DNA of 64,000 nucleotides from an uncultured Lachnospiraceae bacterium (GTDB taxonomy: Bacteria > Bacillota > Clostridia > Lachnospirales > Lachnospiraceae): contig CAJUHP010000015.1 of NCBI GenBank assembly GCA_910586125.1, positions 1 through 64,000 of the forward strand, written 5' to 3'. Positions 44,171 through 53,058 of this stretch are shown here, piece after piece (the stretch's first letter is position 1; each line of letters opens with the position of its first letter). The position numbers and the translations under genes were made by a program. Under the pieces are notes generated by a model. That model saw only the letters and a program-made list of their open reading frames with translations, had not been told where the DNA came from and searched no databases.

Positions 44171-45535
44171 TTATGTTTCACGCTGAGACACTTTCATAAT
44201 CTTCCTTGCCCGGCTGAAACACAGATAATATAAAATGAATAACAGCGATGTAACTGCCCAGCTAACCGGATAGATGACTAAAACTGTCTGAAACTTTGGC
44301 CGCAGCGGCGTCACAGCAAAAACCCACAGTACACGCAGCACACAGAAGCCGCCGCCCGTCAGCAGCATGGGAACCACCGAATCTCCCATTCCCCGCAGTG
44401 CGCCGGACAAAATCTCAGCGCATACATATGCAAAGAAAAACGGAGCCAGAAAACATAAAATCTCCTGCCCTTTTTCCAATACCACCGGGTCATCAATAAA
44501 CAGCAGATAGATTTTGCTGCCAAAACAATATAAAATGGTACTCATCATAACAGCGCCGGTCATAGCCATAAGGATACACTCCCGGATTCCTCTGCGAATC
44601 CGATCATATTTCACAGCGCCGTAATTCTGTCCTGCAAATGTGGTGATTGAAATCCCAAACGCACTGATCATCATCCAGAACAGGCCGTCAATTTTGCCGT
44701 AAGCCGCCCAGGCCGCCACCGTATCCGTGCCAAAAGTATTGACGCTGGCCTGAATAATCACGTTGGACATGGAATGCATCATGGACTGAAAAGCGGTGGG
44801 CAGACCGATCCGAAATACATTTCTGAGAATTCCCATATCGAAACGGATTTTCTTGGGAATGATCCGAAAAGACTCTTGGGTTCGCGTCAGGACCGCCATC
44901 ACAAGCAGCGCACTGGCAAGCTGAGAAAGAATGGTCGCCAGACCGGCTCCCAGAACGCCCCAGGAGAACACCGCTACAAACAGCAGATCCAGCACAATAT
45001 TGACAAAACAGCTTGCTATCAGAAAATACAGAGGTCTGCGGGAATCTCCGACAGCCCGCAGGATAGCGGCCCCCATATTGTAGACCAGATTGGCGATCAC
45101 ACCGCAGAAATAAATCCGGATATAAGTGAGAGAATAGGGCATCACATCCTCCGGCGTCTGCATCCAGCGAAGCGCAACCGGTGCGATTCCCAGCCCTACT
45201 GCCATCAAAATCAAGCCGCCGGCAACAGCCAGAGCCATAGCGGTATGTACAGCCAGACTGACCTGCTCCGGCCGGCCGGCTCCATAGTACTGAGACACGA
45301 TAACCGATGCACCGGAAGACAGGCCGATAAAAAAGCTGACCAGCAAGTTAATCAGCGTGCCTGTTGTTCCTCCCACCGCCGACAGCGCCTCTTTTCCCAG
45401 ATAATTGCCGACAATCATCGCGTCCGCTGTGTTGTAAAGCTGCTGAAAAAAGGTTCCCAGCAAAATCGGAAAGAAAAAAAACAAAATCTGTTTCCAGATC
45501 ACGCCCGTGGTCTGATCTCCCGTAGCCGCTTTCAT
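44171..45535 (-). CDS. MATE family efflux transporter
   Basis: This 454-residue transporter has about twelve membrane helices in two related halves. Typical MATE segments are PILLGTFFQQLYNTADAMIVGNYLG at the N-terminus, SFFIGLSSGASVIVSQYYGAG near residue 80, and the second-half GQNYGAVKYDRIRRGI near 310. It exports organic cations or drugs using an ion gradient; the substrate is unknown. AAGGAGG precedes the ATG, and it has its own promoter. Confidence 0.92.
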   Translation of the reverse strand: MKAATGDQTTGVIWKQILFFFFPILLGTFFQQLYNTADAMIVGNYLGKEALSAVGGTTGTLINLLVSFFIGLSSGASVIVSQYYGAGRPEQVSLAVHTAMALAVAGGLILMAVGLGIAPVALRWMQTPEDVMPYSLTYIRIYFCGVIANLVYNMGAAILRAVGDSRRPLYFLIASCFVNIVLDLLFVAVFSWGVLGAGLATILSQLASALLVMAVLTRTQESFRIIPKKIRFDMGILRNVFRIGLPTAFQSMMHSMSNVIIQASVNTFGTDTVAAWAAYGKIDGLFWMMISAFGISITTFAGQNYGAVKYDRIRRGIRECILMAMTGAVMMSTILYCFGSKIYLLFIDDPVVLEKGQEILCFLAPFFFAYVCAEILSGALRGMGDSVVPMLLTGGGFCVLRVLWVFAVTPLRPKFQTVLVIYPVSWAVTSLLFILYYLCFSRARKIMKVSQRET

Positions 45536-45579
45536 AGGAGCGTTCCTCCTTGTTATCCTCTAAGTATCACTGCGAATGG

Positions 45580-45608
45580 ATTATAGTACGAAACGAGGAA
45601 TGAGTCAA
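45580..45608 (-). promoter_or_regulatory. MATE-cysK promoter
   Basis: TTGACT (45603-45608) and a perfect TATAAT (45580-45585) are 17 bp apart, about 45 bp before the MATE gene. Confidence 0.82.
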
Positions 45609-45657
45609 GCAGATCTCGTTTTATCCTATGCCGGATATAAGCAAAGATTTACAAGCG

Positions 45658-45703
45658 AAAAAAAGAACCGCACAGGCCAAGTATATAGCCTGTCGGTTCT
45701 TTT
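45658..45703 (-). terminator. pckA terminator
   Basis: AAAAGAACCG and CGGTTCTTTT (45661-45670 and 45694-45703) enclose ACAGGC/GCCTGT, giving a long stem with U/A-rich flanks on both sides, 11 bp after the pckA stop. It could act in either direction. Confidence 0.85.
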
Positions 45704-45713
45704 TTGGTTTTGT

Positions 45714-47411
45714 TTAGTTCAGTTCTGCCACAACCTTCTTTATGGCCTCCAGAGCGTCATCGGGCAGCTTGTCATAGCCTTCCTTCGCTACCGCAAAATT
45801 CTCGATCTCATTGACGCGGTCGGTCATGCGGGCCTTTAACTGGCCGACATATTCCGGATCGTTCATATCAGGCACAAAGCCTTCCCAGTCCAGAATCTCA
45901 ATGTCGGAGAACGGACCCCACTTATGGAATTCTGCCTTGCCTTCCACAATCGCTTCCAGAATGCCCAGCGTATCGGCAGGTTTTACCTTCTTGCCCATAA
46001 AATCGCCGGTGTTGACGATGTAGCAATCCACGTTCTTCTCTTCCACCAGCTTCTTGAACTTCTCATAGTCGTTCGCCAGAGGATAGGTGCGGAACGGGTT
46101 GGCGTAAGGAACTACCACCAGCTTATTCGGATCGACGCCGGGAGCCAGACGCTCTGCGGAGGAACGCTTGGTAGCCAGAGTCGCGCCCATAACGGAAGCC
46201 AAGGAAGCGCCCTTTAATTTTACAACCGGCGGAATCGTCGGGTCTTTCATGATCCAGAAAATCGCATTTACCGGAGCATCGATCCGATCCACGCGGTTCG
46301 GGGACCACAGTTTGGACTTGATCGCACGGCCGTTGCCGTTGCGGATATCCTCCGTCACAAGCTGCAGTTTGCCGTCCTCGTCCAGAGTGGCGGAGCAGTT
46401 CTGAGCGGTCAGCAGATACGTATTGTCGTCGCAGCCGGTCGGATAGTCCGCTGTCTTGTCAAAATACGTAGGCTCCAGAGCGATGGAAGCGCAGGTGTCG
46501 GTATTGATGATGAAAGCATCGTCGTGCAGCACCTTGATCTCGTACTTGCCGCCGTGCTTGGCATGGGTCAGCGTGGACTTGCCGGAGCCGGACAGGCCGT
46601 ATACGGATGCCACGTACTTGCTGCCGTCCGCCAGCAGATATTCTTTCTGGCCGCCGTGGCAGGAAGCGTAGCCGTTGCGGTTGGCAATGGCCCAAGCCAT
46701 GGTCAAAGTGCCTTTCTTATGTTCGCCAAAGTAACGCATACCCAGGATGCAGGCGCAGTTGGTCTCGGTGTTGAAGTAGCACAGAGTCTTCTTCTGCGGA
46801 TCGGACAGACAGTCTAAGGACACATTGGGACGATCGGAACCAGCCCACTGCGGATCGGAGAAGATATAGATATCCGCTTCCTTGCCGTCGCCTACCGGCT
46901 TGGATTTCTTGTACATCTTCACATATTCATCGGACATGTACTGGAAGTTCAGCATCCAGTTGTACATGATGTTCTCTTCGCCTTCAGGAATCAGCAGATG
47001 AGCCTTTACCATAAACTCGGGGTCCAGTCCCACAAACACTTCAGCGTGATACATGGTCTTCCAGCGGGATTCGTAAATCGCATCCATGGCTACGATATCC
47101 AGAGCCGCACAGTTTACGCCGGGTTCGCCGGAAATGCGGCGGGCCGTGGCATAACGGCCGGTGATCGCGCCGTCGTTAAACAGCAGAACTTTCGCGTCCT
47201 TCTCCAGACCGAACTCCTCGCCTCTGTATACGGGCATGTCGGTCACGATGGTGCCGGGAGAATTCTTCGCCAATTCATAGGCTTCTTTCAAAGTATTGAC
47301 TTTTACCACGTTATTGCCGTAGAATGCGGCTTCGATGATCGACCGGGTTTTGGAAAAGCCGACTTTTCCCTTTCCGATCTCACTGATGGGATAATATGCT
47401 TTCGTTGACAT
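45714..47411 (-). CDS. pckA: Phosphoenolpyruvate carboxykinase (ATP)
   Basis: This 565-residue enzyme interconverts oxaloacetate and PEP with ATP. The P-loop is YGLSGSGKSTL near residue 272, the PEPCK motif is HDDAFIINTDT near 295, and the RRISGEP substrate segment lies near 92. It is the ATP-dependent type, slightly longer than usual (about 540). In anaerobic Clostridia it often runs in the carboxylating direction toward oxaloacetate. It is monocistronic, with its own promoter and terminator. Confidence 0.95.
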   Translation of the reverse strand: MSTKAYYPISEIGKGKVGFSKTRSIIEAAFYGNNVVKVNTLKEAYELAKNSPGTIVTDMPVYRGEEFGLEKDAKVLLFNDGAITGRYATARRISGEPGVNCAALDIVAMDAIYESRWKTMYHAEVFVGLDPEFMVKAHLLIPEGEENIMYNWMLNFQYMSDEYVKMYKKSKPVGDGKEADIYIFSDPQWAGSDRPNVSLDCLSDPQKKTLCYFNTETNCACILGMRYFGEHKKGTLTMAWAIANRNGYASCHGGQKEYLLADGSKYVASVYGLSGSGKSTLTHAKHGGKYEIKVLHDDAFIINTDTCASIALEPTYFDKTADYPTGCDDNTYLLTAQNCSATLDEDGKLQLVTEDIRNGNGRAIKSKLWSPNRVDRIDAPVNAIFWIMKDPTIPPVVKLKGASLASVMGATLATKRSSAERLAPGVDPNKLVVVPYANPFRTYPLANDYEKFKKLVEEKNVDCYIVNTGDFMGKKVKPADTLGILEAIVEGKAEFHKWGPFSDIEILDWEGFVPDMNDPEYVGQLKARMTDRVNEIENFAVAKEGYDKLPDDALEAIKKVVAELN

Positions 47412-47498
47412 ATTATACGTCCTCCTCTGTCATAATGATATTCTGTGGCTTCTGAAGCTCTGCCTCCGAAGGTTTTATACCCCCGGAACATTGATCTT

Positions 47499-47527
47499 AT
47501 TATCTCTCTTTTTTCTCGAAATGTCAA
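47499..47527 (-). promoter_or_regulatory. pckA promoter
   Basis: A perfect TTGACA (47522-47527) and GATAAT (47499-47504) are 17 bp apart. The leader is about 80 nt, with GGAGGAC before the start. Confidence 0.82.
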
Positions 47528-47589
47528 TCACTATTCTGTTTATAAAATGTCATTTTTATGGCATGAAATATTGCAATTGTTCCAATTTT

Positions 47590-49116
47590 TCATTGGGAAA
47601 GACCCAAAATCGTCCGAACCTGTTCCTTCATCCCCTCGACCCGGCAGATTCTCCGGTGACATATCGGGGCGTTTTTCAGTTCTCTTACCGCACACGGAAC
47701 CGGCAGGCCGCTCAAGCGGGCCAACTCATCCACGCAGGCAAATGCCGCCTCCTTTTCATCCGGAACTGCTTCCGGCGCGGCCTGCTTCCAGAAATCCGGT
47801 TCCAGCGCTCTCAGGATCGCCGGTGCAAATTTGTAGGGACTGGCTGTGGAAACCACCAGCATTTTCGCCGTATCCCCCGTCCGCTCCCGGTACTGTCTCG
47901 CCGCCGCCGCCGCCACCGCCGTGTGCGTATCCATCACATAGCCGCAGCGCGAAAAGGTTTCCCGGATCTCCCTCTCGCTCTCCTCCTCCCCGGCAAAACC
48001 GCCGGCGAAAATTTCCAGACGCTCATGCATCGCATCGGTGATGGAATACCTGCCCTCTTCCGCCAGATCTTGCATCCGGGACGCCGTGGCCTCCGGGTCA
48101 AAACCGGTGATCTCATAGATCAGCCGCTCCAGATTACTGGAGATCAAAATATCCATCGAGGGGGAACTCGTCAGCACAAACGGGCGGTTGCGGTCATAGG
48201 AACCGGAGGCAAAAAAATCGTACAGCACTTTATTTTCGTTGGAGGCACAGATCAGCTTTCCGACCGGCAGCCCCATTTCCCTTGCATAGTAAGCCGCCAG
48301 AATATTGCCGAAATTTCCGGTGGGAACCGTGATATTGATGGTCTCGCCCTCGTCAATCTCCCCTTCCCGCAAAAGGCTGGCATAGGCGTAAACATAGTAA
48401 GCAATCTGAGGAACCAGACGGCCGATATTGATGGAATTGGCCGAAGAAAAGGCCAGCCCGGCCCGCTCCAACTCCTCCCGCAGCGAAATGTCTCCAAAAA
48501 TTGCTTTGACTCCGCTCTGGCAGTCGTCAAAATTTCCTTCCACACCCACCACAGCCACGTTTTCTCCCCGCTGCGTCAGCATCTGCTGCTTTTGAATGGC
48601 GCTCACGCCGTCCTTCGGATAAAACACGATAATCCGGGTGCCGGGGACGTCGGCAAATCCGGCCAGAGCCGCTTTGCCGGTATCGCCGGAGGTAGCCGTC
48701 AGAATCACTATCTCCTTTTCTCTGCCGTTTTTCTTCATGGCTGTCGTCATGAGATAGGGCAGAACCGACAGCGCCATATCCTTAAAAGCGATGGTCGGCC
48801 CGTGAAATAATTCCAGATAATAGGTATCTTCCACCTTCGCAAGAGGAGCAATGGCTTCCGATTCAAATTTGTCGTCGTAAGCGCTGTCGATACAGGCTTT
48901 CAGCTCCTCCTTAGAAAAATCGGTCAGATACTGTTTCATCACTTCAAAAGCTACCTGCCGGTAATCCATCTGCGACAATTCCTGCAGCGAACAGGGCAGC
49001 GGCGGAATCTGTTCCGGTACAAACAGACCCCCGTCGTCAGACAGTCCCTTGAGAATCGCCTCGCTGGCCGTAACGGACGGCATATGGCTTCTGGTACTTT
49101 GATAACGTATTTCCAT
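47590..49116 (-). CDS. thrC: Threonine synthase
   Basis: This 508-residue PLP enzyme converts O-phosphohomoserine to threonine. It begins YQSTRSHMPSVTASEAILKGLSDDGGLFVPE, typical of the longer class of threonine synthase. The PLP lysine lies in HGPTIAFKDMALSVL near residue 110, and TSGDTGKAALAGF follows near 150. NFGNILAAYYAREMG near 270 is also conserved. It has its own promoter, with no T-box leader (only about 40 nt). The neighbouring hom and thrB are not in the window. Confidence 0.95.
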   Translation of the reverse strand: MEIRYQSTRSHMPSVTASEAILKGLSDDGGLFVPEQIPPLPCSLQELSQMDYRQVAFEVMKQYLTDFSKEELKACIDSAYDDKFESEAIAPLAKVEDTYYLELFHGPTIAFKDMALSVLPYLMTTAMKKNGREKEIVILTATSGDTGKAALAGFADVPGTRIIVFYPKDGVSAIQKQQMLTQRGENVAVVGVEGNFDDCQSGVKAIFGDISLREELERAGLAFSSANSINIGRLVPQIAYYVYAYASLLREGEIDEGETINITVPTGNFGNILAAYYAREMGLPVGKLICASNENKVLYDFFASGSYDRNRPFVLTSSPSMDILISSNLERLIYEITGFDPEATASRMQDLAEEGRYSITDAMHERLEIFAGGFAGEEESEREIRETFSRCGYVMDTHTAVAAAAARQYRERTGDTAKMLVVSTASPYKFAPAILRALEPDFWKQAAPEAVPDEKEAAFACVDELARLSGLPVPCAVRELKNAPICHRRICRVEGMKEQVRTILGLSQ

Positions 49117-49163
49117 TGCATTTCCTCTTTTCTTTTTTCAGTCTGAGTATACCTTATTTTTCG

Positions 49164-49192
49164 AGTATATCACAGGGATGCAGGAAAGACAA
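49164..49192 (-). promoter_or_regulatory. thrC promoter
   Basis: TTGTCT (49187-49192) and TATACT (49164-49169) are 17 bp apart, with a leader of about 42 nt. Confidence 0.75.
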
Positions 49193-49242
49193 TCCGTTTT
49201 TTATCCATCCAATCCCGGCTCCGGCATATGCCCGGTAAGATA

Positions 49243-49271
49243 TTGTAAATTTTCAAAGAATATCGTATAAT
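49243..49271 (+). promoter_or_regulatory. Two-component operon promoter
   Basis: TTGTAA (49243-49248) and a perfect TATAAT (49266-49271) are 17 bp apart. A palindrome CCGGCATATGCCCGG (49221-49235) lies 7 bp upstream of the -35. Confidence 0.78.
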
Positions 49272-49335
49272 GGGATACCAGACAGGATTCTCAAATCCGC
49301 AAACTGTTTTTTCGCACAGACTGCCGGAGGGTATT

Positions 49336-50082
49336 ATGCTTAAGATTCTTCTCTGTGATGACGATCCTTTCTTTCTATCCCTGGAATCTGGACAACTGCG
49401 CTCCATCATCCAAGGCGACAGTCTGGATGCCGCCGTCGTATGCGCCGCCTCTTCCGCGGGTGAAGCTCTCACATATTTAAAAAACTGCCCTGACGTGGAT
49501 CTCGCCTTTTTAGATCTGGATTTTGGCCATGGAAAGCCCGGCGGAATCGACCTTGCCCCGATTCTGCGCCAGCACGCCCCCGCTCTGCGCATCGTCTTTG
49601 CGACGAATCATCAGGAGATGGCTATGAATGTGCTAAAAAGCGGCGTTCAGCCCTACGGTTTTCTGGAAAAAGGTTCGGATCTATCACAGCTTACCGCAGG
49701 GCTGCGCCGCTATGTCCGCATGGCTCTGCGCTCCCTCCCTGATCTCACCGCAAAAGTAGATACCATCCGCCTTTCCATCTCTCCCGCAGAGACCGTGGAA
49801 CTGCGGATCTCCGATATTCTCTATCTGGAAGCAGAAAAAAACATTTCACACGGCATCAGCTACCACACGATCAACGGTTCGCATATCACGGTCTGCGGCA
49901 CACTGGACGGCGAGAGCATCCGCCTGGGCGACCGCTTCGTGCGGGTTCACCGCTCCTATCTGGCCGCCAAAAATCAAATTCTGGCACTTCGCGGCGGCTG
50001 GCTTGTCCTGTCTGATCAAAAAGAAATTCCCTGCTCGCTGCGCATGCGCTCGGAGGTAAAAAAATGGCTGGACCAAAAATAG
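49336..50082 (+). CDS. LytTR-family response regulator
   Basis: This 248-residue regulator has a receiver domain (residues 1-125) with the acidic pair near the start (CDDDP) and the phospho-acceptor Asp60 in AFLDLDF. The LytTR DNA-binding domain covers about 145-245, with the signature FVRVHRSYLAAKNQI. LytTR regulators such as AgrA bind two direct repeats about 21 bp apart. The start follows GGAGGG by 4-5 bp. It overlaps the kinase gene by 19 bp. Repeats resembling its target lie before murT. Confidence 0.93.
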   Translation: MLKILLCDDDPFFLSLESGQLRSIIQGDSLDAAVVCAASSAGEALTYLKNCPDVDLAFLDLDFGHGKPGGIDLAPILRQHAPALRIVFATNHQEMAMNVLKSGVQPYGFLEKGSDLSQLTAGLRRYVRMALRSLPDLTAKVDTIRLSISPAETVELRISDILYLEAEKNISHGISYHTINGSHITVCGTLDGESIRLGDRFVRVHRSYLAAKNQILALRGGWLVLSDQKEIPCSLRMRSEVKKWLDQK

Positions 50083-51521
50083 CCCCATCAAGAAAACGTT
50101 TTCTCTCCATTGCAGGCATTCTTTTCCTCTGGGTGCCCGCGCTAATCCTGCTGTATAGGCGTCAGTCCATCCATGCGCAGATGGCCGCGGAGCTGATCAC
50201 TCTGCTCTCCCTCTCTCTGTCCGTCGAATTTCTGGAACAAGTTCCTCTTCGCCCCTTCTCCGCCATGGCGCTGTGGCCCATGCTGATCTTTCAGTCCCTA
50301 ACCACATACTATCTCGGCTCTCACACGCCTGCCATGGTTCTGTTTCTTTTAATTGACACCGCTCTGCTTCTGATCTGGCAGACGGGACATATCCGGCCTT
50401 TTTTTCTCGGTCTGGCTATCACCGCGCTGGCTTCCGCCTTTCTGTTCTTTGCCTACACCTGGTTTTTCCGAAAGCTGATGCCGATCTATTATAAAATTAG
50501 CCATGCGCTGAATTTGAAAACACTGTCAAAATCGCTTCTGCTGCTGACGGCTGGGCTGCTCTTTCTATCCTTGTGCTGCCTGACTGTAAAACTGGCCGCC
50601 CGCTTTCTGACAGGATGGCAGGAACGGTTTCTTCAGATTTCAAGGCGTTTTATCGGGCTGGAACTCTTTTTTCTGATCTTTGTGATCCTCTCTCTTTTTC
50701 TCTGGTATATTTTGGACTATTGCTCTCTCTTGGTGAAACGGCTGGAAGAATGGTCCGCTTTTTTGACGATCCTGCCGCTTCTCTTTCTTCTTATGGAGGC
50801 AGCCTATCTGTTTCTATTTCTCAAAACCATATCCATACGAGAAAAAATGTCCATGGCAGAGAACGATAAAAACCTCCTCTCCGCCTACAATGCGGAACTG
50901 GAAGACACCATGGACAGCATGCATGAGATCCGGCACGACGCCAAAAATTTGTTGTTGACTATGGGTGGTTTTGTCGAACAAAGCAGCGATGTGCAGATGA
51001 AAGAATTCTATCAAAAAAATATTGTTCCGTTTATGGAAAATGCGCTGACCCGTTATGAACTGCAGAATAAACTAAAGCTTCTTGGGGACGATTGCCTAAA
51101 ATCTTTTCTCTATTATAAAATAATGGAAAAAAACGAGAAGGGTATCCCCATCTCTCTAAAGATCTCCACCGCCGTTATCTCAGACATCAACTACGGCGAT
51201 CTGATCCGGCTGCTTGGTATTCTGCTTGACAACGCAGCCGAGGAAGCGGCGTTGGCAGCCGGCTCGGTCCGTGTTTCCATCTCACAGGAAGAACATGGCC
51301 TTCGCTTCCGTATTGCCAACGATATCCGGCCAGAAAGCCGGATCCGAGGCGTCATTCCCGGCACCACCGACAAGGGGTTGGGGCGCGGCAACGGCCTGCT
51401 CATCGCTCGGAAAATCATTGCCCGGTACGACAATCTTCTGCTGAACTCTTATTTTACCGAATCGGATTTCGTGCAGTCTCTGCTGATTGCCGGTGCGGCG
51501 TCACCCAGGTCAGGGCGATAA
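50064..51521 (+). CDS. GHKL-type sensor histidine kinase
   Basis: This 485-residue kinase has six or seven N-terminal membrane helices (to about residue 255), a short coiled coil, the phosphoacceptor segment MHEIRHDAKN with His291, and a GHKL ATPase domain with the N box LGILLDNAAEEA near 390 and a G box with GLGRGNGLL near 440. It is the AgrC-like class that senses peptides or envelope signals. No AgrB or AgrD-like genes are nearby. Its start overlaps the regulator gene. Confidence 0.93.
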   Translation: MAGPKIAPSRKRFLSIAGILFLWVPALILLYRRQSIHAQMAAELITLLSLSLSVEFLEQVPLRPFSAMALWPMLIFQSLTTYYLGSHTPAMVLFLLIDTALLLIWQTGHIRPFFLGLAITALASAFLFFAYTWFFRKLMPIYYKISHALNLKTLSKSLLLLTAGLLFLSLCCLTVKLAARFLTGWQERFLQISRRFIGLELFFLIFVILSLFLWYILDYCSLLVKRLEEWSAFLTILPLLFLLMEAAYLFLFLKTISIREKMSMAENDKNLLSAYNAELEDTMDSMHEIRHDAKNLLLTMGGFVEQSSDVQMKEFYQKNIVPFMENALTRYELQNKLKLLGDDCLKSFLYYKIMEKNEKGIPISLKISTAVISDINYGDLIRLLGILLDNAAEEAALAAGSVRVSISQEEHGLRFRIANDIRPESRIRGVIPGTTDKGLGRGNGLLIARKIIARYDNLLLNSYFTESDFVQSLLIAGAASPRSGR

Positions 51522-51546
51522 GGCCAACGCAGGATATACAAATTTT

Positions 51547-51621
51547 GCCTGAACGCACCCCCGCTCTGCCCGAACGCAGCCGCTCTTCCTGATTTCACGC
51601 AGCCTCTTCTGATTCCGGGCA
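51547..51621. repeat. Direct repeats before murT (LytTR-like sites)
   Basis: About four degenerate units lie in tandem. Two near-identical units (GCCTGAACGCA and GCCCGAACGCA) start at 51547 and 51568, a 21-bp step, and a third (TTTCACGCA) follows 23 bp on. Read on the other strand the units are TGCGTTCAG and TGCGTTCGG, each matching the AgrA/LytTR half-site at 8 of 9 positions. They end just before the murT -35. Confidence 0.6.
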
Positions 51622-51627
51622 AAAACC

Positions 51628-51656
51628 TTGCCTTCTCCTTTTCTATGCGCTAAAAT
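51628..51656 (+). promoter_or_regulatory. murT-gatD promoter
   Basis: TTGCCT (51628-51633) and TAAAAT (51651-51656) are 17 bp apart. The -35 is not ideal, which suits activation by a regulator bound to the repeats directly upstream. Confidence 0.75.
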
Positions 51657-51690
51657 CCGCTTATCGCAGAGGGAAGGAGATAATTGTCTT

Positions 51691-53058
51691 ATGAAAATGC
51701 GAAGCCGTCTAGCCGTTGCCTTTGGCGCAAAAACCCGTTGCTTGATCCGCAGATGCCGTATGGGAAGCGGCGCTTCTCTGCCCGGCTCCCTGGCCCGGCG
51801 CATTGACCCGAATATTCTGCAGACGCTGTCTGGCCTCGTGAGGGATAAAATTATCGCCGTCACAGGCACCAATGGAAAAACTACTACCACCGCCCTTTTG
51901 TCCCATGTTTTAAGATCGCAGGGAAAGACGGTTCTCACCAACCAGACCGGAGCCAACATGCAAAACGGCGTGGTCTCTGCCTTTCTCCCTGCCGCTGAAA
52001 ACAGAACCTCTCCGATCGACTATGCCTGCATCGAAATCGACGAGATGGACGCGCCGCAGATCTTTTCGCAGCTAAACCCGGACTGTATCCTGTTTACCAA
52101 TCTGTCCAGGGACCAGCTAGACCGCTGCGGCGAGATCGACACGATCTGCCAAAAACTGAAAGAGGCCGCTGCACTGTCGCCAAAAGCCGCTCTGACTGTC
52201 AACTGCGACGATGCGCTTTTGACCGCTCTGGCGTTTTCTGCCTCCCCTTCCCCCTTCACATACGGTATTTCTTTACCGGTTTTTCCGGAGGCCGCCCGCT
52301 CTCTGATCTGCGAAAATATCTTCTGCCCCTGCTGCGGGGAAAAGCTGTTCTACCAGCTCCGTCATTACGGCGGTCTGGGACTGTACCGCTGTCCGAACTG
52401 CGGCTTTGGCCGTCCTGAACCGAAGGAATCCGTCAGTCAAATTCATTTTCATCAGGGAATCTGCGATTTTGAACTGGACTGCCGTCCGATCCGCGCTCAG
52501 ATTTCGTCCCCCTATCAAATCTACAATACGCTGGCCGCCTACGCCGCCCTGAAAGCTGTAAAAGCTCCGTTGGACGGTTTTGCCCAGGCTGTGAAAACCT
52601 TTGACTACGGAAACAACCGCGAAAACGTTTTTTTGATCCACAGTACCTGCGTGCAGCTCCATCTAGCCAAAAATCCTGTCAGTTTTCAGCAAAAACTGGC
52701 GCTTCTTCAGACGGACCCCCATCCCAAGGACATTCTGATTCTGATCAACGACAACGCGCCGGACGGCAGAGACGTCTCCTGGCTCTGGGACGTGGATTTC
52801 GGATGCCTAGCCTCGGTTCACGCCGTAACCATCACAGCCGGCGGCTCGCGCAGCCGCGACATGGGACTGCGCCTCAAATATGAGGACATCCCCTGCTCCG
52901 TTATCCCAAAGACAGAAGAAACCGCACAAGCCATCAAGGAAAAAACGCTCCGCGGCACCGGAAATCTCTACATTATCGTCAATTATTCCAATCTGTATCC
53001 GACATACAGCCTGCTGTCCCGATGGCAGGCGCATCAGAAAGGAGAGAATACGCTATGA
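51691..53058 (+). CDS. murT: Lipid II isoglutaminyl synthase, MurT subunit
   Basis: This 455-residue Mur ligase-like subunit activates the D-Glu of lipid II for amidation with GatD. It has the P-loop VTGTNGKTTTT (57-67), a four-Cys zinc ribbon inserted in the middle domain (C212, C215, C234, C237), and a C-terminal DUF1727 domain with the conserved SWLWDVDFG. The start at 51691 follows AAGGAG by 11 bp, a little long; ATG at 51697 is an alternative. It overlaps gatD by ATGA. Amidation is needed for efficient crosslinking in many Firmicutes. Confidence 0.95.
   Translation: MKMRSRLAVAFGAKTRCLIRRCRMGSGASLPGSLARRIDPNILQTLSGLVRDKIIAVTGTNGKTTTTALLSHVLRSQGKTVLTNQTGANMQNGVVSAFLPAAENRTSPIDYACIEIDEMDAPQIFSQLNPDCILFTNLSRDQLDRCGEIDTICQKLKEAAALSPKAALTVNCDDALLTALAFSASPSPFTYGISLPVFPEAARSLICENIFCPCCGEKLFYQLRHYGGLGLYRCPNCGFGRPEPKESVSQIHFHQGICDFELDCRPIRAQISSPYQIYNTLAAYAALKAVKAPLDGFAQAVKTFDYGNNRENVFLIHSTCVQLHLAKNPVSFQQKLALLQTDPHPKDILILINDNAPDGRDVSWLWDVDFGCLASVHAVTITAGGSRSRDMGLRLKYEDIPCSVIPKTEETAQAIKEKTLRGTGNLYIIVNYSNLYPTYSLLSRWQAHQKGENTL

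Noticed and set aside
47491..48810. Long open frame (439 codons) antisense to thrC and across the pckA promoter
   Set aside because: Its sequence is rich in Arg, His and Gly without domains, and the threonine synthase on the other strand is unambiguous.
49117..49192. T-box leader before thrC
   Set aside because: Only about 42 nt lie between the -10 element and the start, too short for a T-box; the same holds for alaS.
49270..51690. Agr-type quorum-sensing locus
   Set aside because: The regulator and kinase are AgrA- and AgrC-like, but no AgrB membrane peptidase or small AgrD-like peptide is present.
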